Shown here one piece after another: positions 8,413 through 17,333 of a stretch of 64,000 nt of DNA. Origin of the DNA: Brotaphodocola catenula (lineage in GTDB: Bacteria; Bacillota; Clostridia; Lachnospirales; Lachnospiraceae); assembly GCA_020686985.1 (NCBI GenBank), contig JAJEPU010000007.1:35167-99166 (forward strand), in the 5' to 3' direction. Numbering within the stretch: position 1 is the first letter of the stretch; every line of letters starts with the position of its first letter. Position numbers and translations under genes: made by a program. Under the pieces are notes generated by a model. It searched no databases. It saw only the letters and a program-made list of their open reading frames with translations, and was not told where the DNA came from.

Positions 8413-9780
8413 ATGAAGGTGCAGAAGAATAAATCTGATCTGATCGAGGGAGGGATCGTCCAGTCGATGCTGGTGTTTGCGATCCCTCTTCTTATCGGAA
8501 ATCTTTTTCAGCAGTTATATAACACGGCAGACTCTTATGTTGTGGGAAACTTTGTGGATACGAATGCGCTGGCTGCGGTCGGAGCATCTGCGTCCGTCAT
8601 CAATATGTTGGTGGGATTTTTTATGGGACTTTCCGCCGGCGCTGGCGTTGTGATTTCGCAGTCATTCGGTGCAAAAAAGAAGGAGGAACTGAGTCAGGCG
8701 GTTCACAGTGCGCTCTGGTTGACCGGTGTGCTCAGTGTTCTTTTCACGGTTGTCGGAATTTCGGTGACAAGACCGCTTCTCAAGGCGATCGGAGTTCCGG
8801 AGGAGGTTCTTCCTCATTCAACGCTCTATCTGACGATCTATTTTGCAGGAATCACATTTGCACTCTTCTATAATATGGGAGCTGGAATCTTGCGTGCAGT
8901 CGGCGATTCGAGAAATCCTCTTATTTACTTGGCTGTGGCAAGTATCACAAATATCATTCTTGATTTTGTTCTTGTCTGCGGGGCAAAACTTGGAGTTGCG
9001 GGAGTCGCTCTTGGTACTCTGATTGCTCAGGCGTTCAGTTCGTTTCTCGTCATGCGTCAGCTTGTGTGTGCAAAAGAAGATTATCGGGTGGAGTGGAGAA
9101 AGATCCGCTTTCACAAGGCTGTGGTAAAGCGAATTGTCGAGATCGGTTTTCCGGCAGCTCTTCAGCAGAGTATCACGGCGTTTTCCAATGTCATTGTGCA
9201 GTCCTACATCAACAGTTTTGGAGCTGCGGCGATTGCGGGATATTCTACGACAATCCGAATCGATGGTTTCCTTCAGCTCGTGCTTCAGAGCTTCAATATG
9301 ACAATCACGACGTTTGTGGGTCAGAATATCGGAGCGCGTCGGAGCGATCGAGTGAAGAAAGGCATTTTCTCAGCATGGCTGATGTGCTCGTCGGTGATTC
9401 TCGTCGGATGTTTCGTGATGAATTTAAAGGGTGAAGATCTTGTGCGCTTCTTTACAAGTGATGAAGCGGTTATTGCAAATGGTGGTGCGATGCTGCATCT
9501 CTTCTCCTATGCATACATTTCTCTGCCGGTTGTCCAGATTTTGAGTGGAGCGCTTCGCGGAGTTGGAAAGTCGAGCATTCCGATGTATTTCATGCTTGCA
9601 AGTTTTGTTGTGCTTCGTCAGATCTATCTGGCAATTTCAGTTCCGAGAACTCACAATCTGATGGTTGTGATGGCAGGATGGCCGATCACCTGGGTGATCT
9701 GTGCGATCGGAATGGCGATTTATTTCTTTAAGGTAGACTGGTTAAAGAGTGCCGAGGAGAAACTCGCAAAGCAGATCTAA
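8413..9780 (+). CDS. MATE-family multidrug/Na+ antiporter
   Basis: A 455-residue inner-membrane protein with twelve predicted helices in two homologous halves, the usual MATE size. The N-terminus (GNLFQQLYNTADSYVVG) is the typical MATE signature, matching the NorM/DinF-like group found in Clostridia. It would export cationic drugs or metabolites in exchange for Na+ or H+. It begins after a 146-base spacer of degenerate GATAA/AATAAG simple sequence and ends at a terminator at 9853. Substrate unknown. Confidence 0.92.
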   Translation: MKVQKNKSDLIEGGIVQSMLVFAIPLLIGNLFQQLYNTADSYVVGNFVDTNALAAVGASASVINMLVGFFMGLSAGAGVVISQSFGAKKKEELSQAVHSALWLTGVLSVLFTVVGISVTRPLLKAIGVPEEVLPHSTLYLTIYFAGITFALFYNMGAGILRAVGDSRNPLIYLAVASITNIILDFVLVCGAKLGVAGVALGTLIAQAFSSFLVMRQLVCAKEDYRVEWRKIRFHKAVVKRIVEIGFPAALQQSITAFSNVIVQSYINSFGAAAIAGYSTTIRIDGFLQLVLQSFNMTITTFVGQNIGARRSDRVKKGIFSAWLMCSSVILVGCFVMNLKGEDLVRFFTSDEAVIANGGAMLHLFSYAYISLPVVQILSGALRGVGKSSIPMYFMLASFVVLRQIYLAISVPRTHNLMVVMAGWPITWVICAIGMAIYFFKVDWLKSAEEKLAKQI

Positions 9781-9852
9781 AAAAACAATAGGAACGAAGA
9801 AAAACAATAAGAATCATAAAGAAAATGAGAAATAAGAAATAAAAAATAATAT

Positions 9853-9926
9853 AAATGTTCCGGCAGTTTTGGCGTATGAGTGGAAGTGAAATTTTGCACA
9901 TATACTAGCTGTCGGAACATTTTTTA
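9853..9926 (+). terminator. Terminator between MATE and substrate-binding-protein genes
   Basis: Fourteen bases (9853-9866) pair with 9909-9922 apart from one G-T pair, around a 42-base loop, followed by a run of T. Flanking A and T runs make it usable in both directions between these converging genes. Confidence 0.7.
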
Positions 9927-9970
9927 TGGCTGTAATTTATTTTTACAGTTAGAATTTCTGTTTTTGATGC

Positions 9971-11041
9971 TTATTTTTTTGTTACAGCTGTTTTGGCAAA
10001 TTCGGTTGTCACAAGGTCTTCGTAGGGAACGCGTGCTTTGAGTTCTCCGGCTTCCTCAAGGATGTTCTCAAGCAGTTCAAAGCTCTCTTTCTCAAAGATG
10101 GTGTCTGTTTTCCAGGTGTCCTGGTTTTTGTAGCGCTCGGTGATGCGTGTGAGATTCTCGAGAGGGGTCTCCTTGAACTGAGGCTGGATGACCTTTGCAA
10201 TCTCTTCGGCGGAGTGGGTGTTTACATAGTCAAGTCCGCGCTGAATCGCGTTGGTGAAGCGCTGAATCAGTTCCGGATGATCGGCGAGGTAACTCTTCTT
10301 TGCACAGTAGGCGGTGTAGGGCACATATCCGGAATCTGTGCCGAGAGAGGCAATCACAACGCCCTTCCCCTCAAGTTCGAGACTTGTGGCGAACGGCTCG
10401 AATTCGACCGTGTAGTCTGCCCCATTTCCATTTCCCGAGGAGAAGGCGGCTGCTGTGAGTCCGAAATTGATGCTCTGGTCAATCGTCAGGTCTGTCTTCG
10501 GGTCGATGCCATTTTTCTTTAAGATATATTCAAATACCATCTCCGGCATGCCACCAGCGCGTCCGCCAAGGACTTTTGTGCCTTTGAGCTTTGCCCAGGT
10601 GAAGGAATTATCCGGTGTGTGTCCGACGAGAAAGTTGCCGGCACGCTGGGTCAGCTGAGCGAAGTTGACAGCATAGTCCTGTGCTCCCTGCGCGTAAGTG
10701 TAGATGCTTGCCTCAGATCCCATAAAGCCGATATCGGCATCGCCGGAAATCAATGCGGTCATAACTTTGTCGGCACCGGCACCGTTTACAAGGGTCAGAT
10801 CAATGCCTTCATCCTTGAAGTACCCAAGTTCGATGGCGGCGTACTGAGGCGCGTAGAAGATTGAGTGAGCGACTTCATTTAAGGTGACGGGGACGAGAGT
10901 TCTCTCGGCTTCTGTTTTTTGGCATCCAGTCAGCGAGATTGCAGTGACTGTGGCAAACAACGCAGCAACCGGAAGCATGGAGAGTGAGAGAATGCCGGAT
11001 AAGGCACGAAAACAAGCAGGATGTGAGTGACGATGATACAT
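9971..11041 (-). CDS. NMT1/THI5-like ABC transporter substrate-binding lipoprotein (orphan)
   Basis: A 356-residue solute-binding protein. A long signal peptide ends in a lipobox (SLTGC, Cys40), so it is a lipoprotein. The mature part is an SsuA/NMT1-type binding fold (VTLNEVAHSIFYAPQYAA at the start), the group that binds aliphatic sulfonates, pyrimidine precursors of thiamine or similar small molecules. No permease or ATPase lies next to it, so it works with a distant transporter or is a stand-alone sensor. A 9-bp inverted repeat at 11070-11097 lies in its promoter region. Ligand not predictable. Confidence 0.85.
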   Translation of the reverse strand: MYHRHSHPACFRALSGILSLSMLPVAALFATVTAISLTGCQKTEAERTLVPVTLNEVAHSIFYAPQYAAIELGYFKDEGIDLTLVNGAGADKVMTALISGDADIGFMGSEASIYTYAQGAQDYAVNFAQLTQRAGNFLVGHTPDNSFTWAKLKGTKVLGGRAGGMPEMVFEYILKKNGIDPKTDLTIDQSINFGLTAAAFSSGNGNGADYTVEFEPFATSLELEGKGVVIASLGTDSGYVPYTAYCAKKSYLADHPELIQRFTNAIQRGLDYVNTHSAEEIAKVIQPQFKETPLENLTRITERYKNQDTWKTDTIFEKESFELLENILEEAGELKARVPYEDLVTTEFAKTAVTKK

Positions 11042-11069
11042 AAAAGCCTCCTAATGAATAGATCAATGG

Positions 11070-11097
11070 ATCGTGATAATTATGATAATATCACGAT
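11070..11097. promoter_or_regulatory. Candidate operator (9-bp inverted repeat)
   Basis: ATCGTGATA and TATCACGAT form a perfect inverted repeat with a ten-base spacer, 29 bases upstream of the minus-strand lipoprotein gene. The spacer and arms hold TATTAT/TATCAT, possible -10 sequences. This layout fits a repressor or activator site, but the bound protein is unknown. Confidence 0.45.
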
Positions 11098-11272
11098 AAA
11101 TGATGATGAAACATAATGGAAGATGAAAAAACGCTTGTAGTCTGGGGTGAGTCTGTAATGGCTACACATATTTGCTAGTATCATATTGAAAGAGACGAGG
11201 TGCGGTGAATAAAAATCAGAAAAATTTTTGTGATTCAGAGTGAGGTTGTGGAGAGGTGCTTTGCGTATGTAA

Positions 11273-11301
11273 ATGACAAAAAACAAAAATCATGGTACAA
11301 T
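11273..11301 (+). promoter_or_regulatory. Promoter of the HAD phosphatase gene
   Basis: ATGACA at 11273-11278 and TACAAT at 11296-11301 with a 17-base spacer match sigma-A elements closely. The gene starts at 11352, giving a 5' leader of about 45 bases. Confidence 0.6.
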
Positions 11302-11351
11302 ACAGGGTAGATATTTGTGAAAGAAAATGCTACAGCTAGGGGAAGAATTTT

Positions 11352-12161
11352 ATGAACAACTACAAGATGATCGTATTGGATCTGGATGGAACACTGACAA
11401 ACCGGGACAAGGTAATTACGCCGAGGACGCTGCGTGCGCTGATGGAGGCGCAGAAGCGGGGCAAGAAGGTTGTGCTTGCCTCCGGACGTCCGACTTACGG
11501 AGTGATGCCGCTTGCAGAACAGCTTGAACTTGAAAAATATGGCGGATTTATCCTTTCTTTCAACGGCGGAATCATCATGGACTGCAGCACGAGGGAGATT
11601 GTTTTCCAGAAGAAGCTTCCGGTAGAATCCAATCAGCGGATTGTCAATCTGGCGCAGGAGGAGGGTGTGGACATTCTGACCTATCAGGATGCGTGGATCA
11701 TCACGAATAATCCGGCGAACCAGTATGCGAAGATTGAGTCAGCCATCAATCATTTGAAACTGAAAAAAATTGAAAATCTCGGGGAATATATGAATTTTGC
11801 TGTCCCGAAGTTCATCATGCTCGATGACGGGGATTATCTTGCAACCGTTGAGGGAAAGGTGAAAGCGGCGCTTGGAAAGAATTTCAGCGTTTATCGTTCA
11901 GAACCGTTCTTCCTTGAGATTCTGCCGAAGGGAATTGACAAGGCACAGTCTCTTGACCAGCTGCTTCATGCGCTCGGAATGGACCGGGAAGAGATGATTG
12001 CCTGCGGAGATGGCTACAATGATCTGTCGATGATTCAGTTCGCAGGGCTCGGTGTGGCGATGGCAAATGCCGTGCTTCCGGTGCGCAATGCCGCAGACTA
12101 CGTGACGCTCTCCAATAACGACGACGGTGTGGCACAGGTGGTGGAGAAGTTCTTACTTTAG
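11352..12161 (+). CDS. Cof-type HAD-superfamily phosphatase
   Basis: A 269-residue cytosolic hydrolase of the HAD IIB/Cof group. Motif I is DLDGT (Asp10 nucleophile, Asp12 acid/base), motif II the SGRP serine near residue 44, motif III a lysine near 195 (LPKGIDKA), and motif IV GDGYND near 217. An alpha/beta cap between motifs II and III is of normal length. Such enzymes dephosphorylate sugar phosphates and related metabolites; substrate cannot be given. It has its own promoter. Confidence 0.93.
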   Translation: MNNYKMIVLDLDGTLTNRDKVITPRTLRALMEAQKRGKKVVLASGRPTYGVMPLAEQLELEKYGGFILSFNGGIIMDCSTREIVFQKKLPVESNQRIVNLAQEEGVDILTYQDAWIITNNPANQYAKIESAINHLKLKKIENLGEYMNFAVPKFIMLDDGDYLATVEGKVKAALGKNFSVYRSEPFFLEILPKGIDKAQSLDQLLHALGMDREEMIACGDGYNDLSMIQFAGLGVAMANAVLPVRNAADYVTLSNNDDGVAQVVEKFLL

Positions 12162-12423
12162 AAAGTTTTTCGCTTGTTTTTGCAGGTGTGGAAAAAATGA
12201 GTCAGCCAAAGCAGCAAAAAAAGTTTGATTTGTAATTTTTTCATAGAGGTATAGACTTTATAAATTTACTGTGATAAACTGATAAAAGCAGCGAAAACCG
12301 CTTGAGTGGTATTCTTTTACAGGCTCAGAGGAAGAAGAAAGATGAATGAGAAGTCATGAGAAGATGGGCAGATGAAAGTTTTGATACAGACTCAGGCGAG
12401 ATGGATAAAGAAGGGAAATTTTC

Positions 12424-12735
12424 ATGAATAAGAAGATCAGAAATGAAGAAGTGGATGATCTGTTCCGGGCGATTCTGACACTTAAGACACCGGAAGAGTG
12501 TTATCGCTTTTTTGAGGATGTTTGCACGGTAAATGAGCTCTTGTCTCTGTCACAGCGCTATGAGGTGGCAAAGATGCTCAGAGAGAAGAAAACGTATTTA
12601 GAGATTGCGGAGAAGACCGGAGCGTCGACTGCGACAATCAGCCGGGTAAACCGCTCCCTCAATTACGGAAGCGACGGCTATGACATGGTATTTTCAAGAA
12701 TGGCAGAGCAGAAAGAAAAGGAGAATGAGGAGTAG
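12424..12735 (+). CDS. YerC/YecD family TrpR-related protein
   Basis: A 103-residue all-helical protein of the TrpR-like YerC/YecD family, with a C-terminal helix-turn-helix (TYLEIAEKTGASTATISRVNR). Members are thought to be DNA-binding regulators, but tryptophan binding is not established for this group. In many Firmicutes the gene lies beside pcrA; here pcrA follows 1.7 kb downstream with DUF1836 between. A stem-loop spans the stop codon and a terminator follows at 12815. Confidence 0.87.
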   Translation: MNKKIRNEEVDDLFRAILTLKTPEECYRFFEDVCTVNELLSLSQRYEVAKMLREKKTYLEIAEKTGASTATISRVNRSLNYGSDGYDMVFSRMAEQKEKENEE

Positions 12736-12814
12736 CCTCATTCCCTGTAAATGGAGAGCTTAAAACGCTTTTTAAAAGATTGTTGGAAAAACAAGAAAAA
12801 ATGATAAAAAGATG

Positions 12815-12875
12815 AAAGTCCCATATTCACACGACGGCAGTGGTCAGTGGTGGATATGGGACTTTTCGTTTGTTT
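12815..12875 (+). terminator. Terminator after the YerC-like gene
   Basis: Sixteen bases (12815-12830) pair with 12850-12865 with one G-T pair, followed by a T-rich stretch (TTTTCGTTTGTTTT). It separates the converging YerC-like and DUF1836 genes. Confidence 0.82.
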
Positions 12876-12950
12876 TAATTACAATGATTACAAGCTAAGC
12901 GTGAAATTTGCACTTCTTTAGACGTGGAAAGAATCGCGCAAATTCGTGCG

Positions 12951-13568
12951 TCATCGTTTTCTGCGGTCGCCTGGTTTTGAGGCATCTTCTGCGCGAAGCT
13001 GGTCGATGATTGTCTCAATCATCTGCTTCTTCAGATAGACATCAAAAGAAAGTTCACTGATAAAGGCAAAAAGTCTCAAGTAATCCTGATCTTCCCCTGC
13101 ATCCGGGAAGGTTTCACAGGCTGCCTCAAACTTGGCAGTGACGTCCTCTTTTAGGCGTTCCATCTGTTCGTCCTCAAGGGAGAATACTTCCTCATAGATC
13201 TGGCTCAGAAGCGGAGACTCCTTTTCCTTAAAGTGCTTTTGCGTGATGGGGGCAAAGAGCTGTTCAATATCACTGATGGACAGCAGATTTTTATAATAAT
13301 AGATGAAGAGCAGCATAATCATGTGCTCTTTTGTGTATTTCTTTTTGACAGGAGGAGGAAGCAAATTATTTTTTGCATAATTGTTGATCATCGTCTTGGT
13401 CAGCGCTTTATCCTCCGGATTTCTCTTAGCTTTCTTCAAATGCTCTTCCATAAAACTGGTGACCTGATCCATGTACAGGTCAATTTCCGGGATGCGATCC
13501 AGTTTGATATAAGAGATGGAATCCAGGCGATTTAAAATGTCTGTTAAGCGTTCTTCGTTCGTTTTCAT
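12951..13568 (-). CDS. DUF1836 domain protein
   Basis: A 205-residue soluble protein matching DUF1836: the TMINNYAKNNLLPPP region (about residues 59-73), then KKKYTKEHMIMLLFIYYYK, are characteristic. This part resembles a MerR-like winged helix, so a DNA-binding role is plausible, but no function is established. It has a very good promoter at 13587-13615 and is transcribed alone. Confidence 0.85.
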   Translation of the reverse strand: MKTNEERLTDILNRLDSISYIKLDRIPEIDLYMDQVTSFMEEHLKKAKRNPEDKALTKTMINNYAKNNLLPPPVKKKYTKEHMIMLLFIYYYKNLLSISDIEQLFAPITQKHFKEKESPLLSQIYEEVFSLEDEQMERLKEDVTAKFEAACETFPDAGEDQDYLRLFAFISELSFDVYLKKQMIETIIDQLRAEDASKPGDRRKR

Positions 13569-13586
13569 ATTTTCACCTCTTGCTCT

Positions 13587-13615
13587 ATTATATAGTATCG
13601 AAAACCAGATGACAA
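13587..13615 (-). promoter_or_regulatory. Promoter of the DUF1836 gene
   Basis: On the minus strand TTGTCA (13615-13610) and TATAAT (13592-13587) are 17 bases apart. The start codon lies about 19 bases downstream of the -10 box, so the leader is very short. Confidence 0.75.
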
Positions 13616-13619
13616 GTAG

Positions 13620-13665
13620 AAAAGGCTCAACTACGGGAAAAACTCCATATAGTTAAGCCTTTTTG
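13620..13665. terminator. Stem-loop with A/T flanks between divergent genes
   Basis: Bases 13620-13633 pair with 13650-13663 (one G-T pair), with A and T runs outside both arms, so it has terminator form in both directions. It sits directly upstream of the DUF1836 promoter, where no transcript is expected to end; it may insulate the divergent units or end an unseen RNA. Confidence 0.5.
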
Positions 13666-13902
13666 ATACTAAAATGATACTAAAAATTTAATTTTGAAGA
13701 TGAAATCTTTGTGCCATCGCCTTTTTATGTGCATAAATTTTACAATGATTCCATATATTTATAATAAAAGATAGCACTACCGGAAGTTCAGGGAAAATGA
13801 GAGCGAAGAGCGGAACCAGGCGAGAAAAATGGTTTTGCGGCTCAAAGGGCGGACATGCCGGGAAAAGCAGAAAAGAATAAACATTCCAAGGAGGGAACAG
13901 AT

Positions 13903-14217
13903 ATGGCAAGACGGGCGCGCAGGACCCCGCTGGAAAGATATGAGGATGAACTTGCCCAGACATATGCATCGATTGAACAGTATGAGAGTTGTCTGGAAAC
14001 CATGAAAGAGAGGGCATCAAAGATTCAGGATCAGATTTTGATGGAAAAATTCCGTCAGGTAAATGAACTTTTGGAGAATCAGAATCTTTCCCTCGATGAT
14101 TTGAGAGAGATGCTCTGTCGGGGATCCGGAGAACAGCAGAAATGTCCGGGAGAAGTGGATGAGCCGGAAAATGAGGAAAATTCTGAAAACTCGGGCATCC
14201 CACAGATTGCATCATAA
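13903..14217 (+). CDS. Small coiled-coil protein of unknown function
   Basis: The 104-residue frame starts at the ATG preceded by AAGGAGGG at 13888; an upstream in-frame ATG at 13855 lacks such a site. Residues 1-12 are strongly basic, 15-75 are predicted helical coiled coil, and the tail is acidic and Gln/Asn/Ser-rich. The helical part loosely recalls small DUF4315-like proteins, but I do not assign it. It precedes pcrA and has a separate promoter. Confidence 0.7.
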   Translation: MARRARRTPLERYEDELAQTYASIEQYESCLETMKERASKIQDQILMEKFRQVNELLENQNLSLDDLREMLCRGSGEQQKCPGEVDEPENEENSENSGIPQIAS

Positions 14218-14332
14218 GTTCAAGCGGATGTCTGCACAGACGTTTGCAGTGTCGTTTGTGCAGACAGATCTGGCGCACGATTCTGCTCAGCTTTTGTGCC
14301 GGCCAGCCAGATCAACCGATCGATCATAAGAA

Positions 14333-14361
14333 TTGCACCTGCCTTAAGTTTATGCTATAAT
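14333..14361 (+). promoter_or_regulatory. pcrA promoter that fixes the pcrA start
   Basis: TTGCAC (14333-14338), 17 bases, and TATAAT (14356-14361) with an extended TGC form a strong promoter. The upstream in-frame ATG at 14360 lies inside the -10 box and cannot be on the mRNA, so the start codon is 14399. Confidence 0.75.
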
Positions 14362-14398
14362 GAGCGGTAACAAATGGGAAGGACAGGACAAAAATACA

Positions 14399-16636
14399 AT
14401 GGCAATTTATGATACCTTAAATTCTATGCAGAAAGAAGCGGTCTTTTGTACAGAAGGACCGCTTCTTGTGTTGGCAGGCGCTGGATCAGGAAAAACCAGA
14501 GTGCTGACACACCGTATTGCATATTTGATAGAAGAAAAAGAAGTAAATCCGTGGAATATTCTGGCAATCACGTTTACGAATAAGGCTGCCGGTGAGATGC
14601 GTGAGCGTGTTGATAAACTGGTGGAGTTCTGCCCGGAGAGTGTCTGGGTCAGCACGTTCCACTCTTCCTGCGTGCGGATTTTGCGCCGTTTTATCGATCG
14701 CATCGGCTATGAGAGCAATTTTAGCATCTATGATACCGATGATCAGAAGACGGTAATGAAGCGGATCTTGAAACGTATGGAGCTCGATCCGAAACAGTTT
14801 CGGGAGAGAGCAGTGATGTCGGCAATTTCCTCGGCGAAGAATGAGCTTATCGATCCGAAGCAGTTTCTTGAGAATGCTGGCGGAGACTGGAGAGAGAAGA
14901 AGATTGCGGAAGTCTATCAGCTCTATCAGGAGGAGCTCAAGAAAAACAATGCGCTCGACTTCGATGATCTGATCTTTAAGACGGTTGATTTGTTCCGGAC
15001 AGATGCCGAGGTTCTCGATTATTATCAGGAGCGTTTCCGCTATATCATGGTAGATGAGTACCAGGACACGAACACCGCACAGTTTGTCTTGATTCATCTG
15101 CTTGCGAATAAGTATAAGAATCTCTGCGTGGTGGGTGATGACGATCAGTCGATCTATCGCTTCCGCGGGGCAAACATCCAGAACATTCTCGGTTTTGAGG
15201 AGGCATTTCCGGACGCAAGAGTCATTAAACTTGAGCAGAATTACCGCTCCACGATGCACATCCTCGATGCAGCAAATGCAGTGATCCGAAACAACAAGGG
15301 ACGAAAAGATAAGACGCTTTGGACGGCAAACGGCGATGGTGTCCCGGTTGTGTTCTGCCATTACGATCAGGCGTATGAGGAGGCAGAGGGAATCGTCAAT
15401 GATATCCTCAAGGACGGCAGACCGTTTCAGGATTATGCCGTGCTCTACCGCACGAATGCACAGTCCCGTCTGATCGAGGAAAAATGCATTTCTCACAATG
15501 TGCCTTACCGTCTGGTGGGTGGAATCAACTTCTATCAGAGAAAAGAGATCAAGGACATTCTTTCTTATTTAAAGACGATTGCGAACGGCAGAGATGATCT
15601 TGCGGTGCAGAGAATCATCAATGTGCCGAAACGTGGAATCGGAGCGGCATCGATTGCGAAGGTGACGGCATGGGCATCCGAGCAGGGATTGGGATTCTAT
15701 GAGGCGTGCGTGCGCGCTCTGGCAGTTCCGGGACTTGCAAAATCAGCGGGAAAGTTTCAGGCATTTGTATCACAGATTGAGGAGTTTCGCCAGATGCTTC
15801 AGGGGGGATCGGATCTCAAAGAGCTGATTGAGGCGATTCTGGAAAAGACGGGATATCGGGAGGAACTCAAGGCGGAGGGCGAGATTGAAGCTCAGACTCG
15901 TTTAGAAAACATCGATGAACTTGTCAGCAAAGCGGTAGATTACTGGGATAATCAGGAACATCCGACGCTCGATGAATTTTTGGAGCAGGTGGCACTTGTC
16001 GCAGACATTGACCAGATGGATGATTCGGAGAACCGTGTGACGCTGATGACGCTTCACAGCGCAAAGGGACTCGAGTTCCCGGTTGTCTACTTGAGTGGAA
16101 TGGAAGATGGACTTTTCCCGAGTTCGATGGCAATCTTCTCGGATGATCGGGCAGATCTCGAGGAAGAGAGACGACTTGCTTATGTGGGAATCACCCGTGC
16201 AAAAGAGCGTCTCGTGCTGACAGGGGCACGTCGCCGTATGGTGAATGGAGAGACTCGTTTTGCAAAAGTCAGCCGTTTCGTGGATGAGATTCCGCCGGAG
16301 CTGATCGAGAAAGAGCAGAAGAACACTTATGAACGCAGGAATGAGCAGGCAAAGCCGACGGAGCCGTCATGGAAACAGCGTCAGGGACAGCTCGGTGTCA
16401 GCAAGTTCGGCATGAAATCCACACCGGCAGTTCCGGCATTTGGAAAGGCATTTACCGTGGAGAAGGTAGGTTCTCTGGATTACGGTCCGGGAGACCGGGT
16501 GCGCCATATCAAATTTGGTGAGGGAACCGTTATGAGTGTTCAGGACGGTGGAAGAGACTTTGAGGTCAGGGTAAACTTTGACAAAGTCGGGGAGAAAAAG
16601 ATGTTTGCCTCCTTTGCAAAACTTCAGAAAGTTTAG
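14399..16636 (+). CDS. pcrA: ATP-dependent DNA helicase PcrA (UvrD/Rep family)
   Basis: A 745-residue superfamily 1A 3'-5' helicase acting in repair, replication restart and rolling-circle replication. Walker A is AGAGSGKT with Lys32; the Walker B/DExx element is VDEYQDTN near residue 220; QSIYRFRGA, the YRST region and the C-terminal TLHSAKGLEF and VGITRAKE motifs are all present. The C-terminal 45 residues carry the GDRVRHIKFGEGTV Tudor-like module that binds RNA polymerase in PcrA proteins. Start 14399 is chosen because the promoter's -10 box covers the earlier ATG. Length is normal. Confidence 0.96.
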   Translation: MAIYDTLNSMQKEAVFCTEGPLLVLAGAGSGKTRVLTHRIAYLIEEKEVNPWNILAITFTNKAAGEMRERVDKLVEFCPESVWVSTFHSSCVRILRRFIDRIGYESNFSIYDTDDQKTVMKRILKRMELDPKQFRERAVMSAISSAKNELIDPKQFLENAGGDWREKKIAEVYQLYQEELKKNNALDFDDLIFKTVDLFRTDAEVLDYYQERFRYIMVDEYQDTNTAQFVLIHLLANKYKNLCVVGDDDQSIYRFRGANIQNILGFEEAFPDARVIKLEQNYRSTMHILDAANAVIRNNKGRKDKTLWTANGDGVPVVFCHYDQAYEEAEGIVNDILKDGRPFQDYAVLYRTNAQSRLIEEKCISHNVPYRLVGGINFYQRKEIKDILSYLKTIANGRDDLAVQRIINVPKRGIGAASIAKVTAWASEQGLGFYEACVRALAVPGLAKSAGKFQAFVSQIEEFRQMLQGGSDLKELIEAILEKTGYREELKAEGEIEAQTRLENIDELVSKAVDYWDNQEHPTLDEFLEQVALVADIDQMDDSENRVTLMTLHSAKGLEFPVVYLSGMEDGLFPSSMAIFSDDRADLEEERRLAYVGITRAKERLVLTGARRRMVNGETRFAKVSRFVDEIPPELIEKEQKNTYERRNEQAKPTEPSWKQRQGQLGVSKFGMKSTPAVPAFGKAFTVEKVGSLDYGPGDRVRHIKFGEGTVMSVQDGGRDFEVRVNFDKVGEKKMFASFAKLQKV

Positions 16637-16761
16637 GCACGAAAAAAAGTATCAGGAAAATCTTTTGAATGGGATAGTAAAAACACGCAAAAGATGATAT
16701 ACTTATTATCAATGGGTCAGACATCTATGTCTCACCACAATGACAGAAAGGACGTGAACCT

Positions 16762-17043
16762 ATGAACAGATTCGATACCATGAGCAAAGATGCCATGAGC
16801 CGCGTAGAGGAGATCATGAATTCTACAAAGCTGAACGAGTTCCTGCATAGAAAGGAAGAAGAGGAGAAGAAGAAAACTTTTATTCTCTGGGCATTGGCAA
16901 TTATCGGAGCAGTAGCGGCAGTAGCAGCGATTGCGTATGGAGTTTACCGTTTCTTTACTCCGGATTATCTGGAAGACTTCGATGATGACTTTGACGATGA
17001 TTTCTTCGAGGATGAGGATGAGAAGGACGAGAAGACGAAATAG
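16762..17043 (+). CDS. Small single-pass membrane protein with acidic tail
   Basis: A 93-residue protein with a charged amphipathic N-terminal half (to about 38), one Ala/Ile/Val-rich membrane helix (about 41-66) and an extremely Asp/Glu-rich C-terminal tail. A good ribosome-binding site (AAGGA) precedes the ATG. No function is known to me; small proteins of this layout occur next to pcrA and rlmD in related Clostridia. A terminator follows. Confidence 0.75.
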   Translation: MNRFDTMSKDAMSRVEEIMNSTKLNEFLHRKEEEEKKKTFILWALAIIGAVAAVAAIAYGVYRFFTPDYLEDFDDDFDDDFFEDEDEKDEKTK

Positions 17044-17107
17044 TCGATGATCGATAGGAACTCCATCGAGAAGGAATCGAGAATCCGTCAGCGTATAGGA
17101 AAATGCC

Positions 17108-17146
17108 GGGCGTGCCTTGCTGGTTTGAGGCACGCTCATTTTGTTG
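17108..17146 (+). terminator. Terminator after the small membrane protein gene
   Basis: GC-rich 9-bp stem (17108-17116 with 17129-17137, one G-T pair), 12-base loop, then ATTTTGTTG. It ends the pcrA-region transcript before the rlmD spacer. Confidence 0.75.
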
Positions 17147-17244
17147 TATACACGGAAACTGAGTCGGTGATGTGTGTGCAGAGGTTATATTTTTGCTTCT
17201 ACAAAAATGAGAAAGACGCATCAAGATCGACGACCAGATGACTA

Positions 17245-17330
17245 AGAAGATAAAACTGAGCTGAGATAGATAAAACGAGATAAGATAAAATGAAATAAGA
17301 TAAGATGAGATGAAATAAGATAAGGAGAGC
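17245..17330 (+). repeat. Degenerate GATAAGATGAAATA repeat before rlmD
   Basis: About 80 bases made of near-repeats of GATAA, GATAAGAT and GAAATAAGAT run up to the rlmD ribosome-binding site (AAGGAGAG). They create a spurious Tyr/Ser/Leu-rich open frame on the opposite strand. Confidence 0.7.
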
Positions 17331-17333
17331 AGA

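Noticed and set aside
13688..14278. 196-codon minus-strand frame opposite the small coiled-coil gene
   Set aside because: The plus-strand frame has AAGGAGGG and sensible composition; the minus frame is Pro/His/Phe-rich without a start signal.
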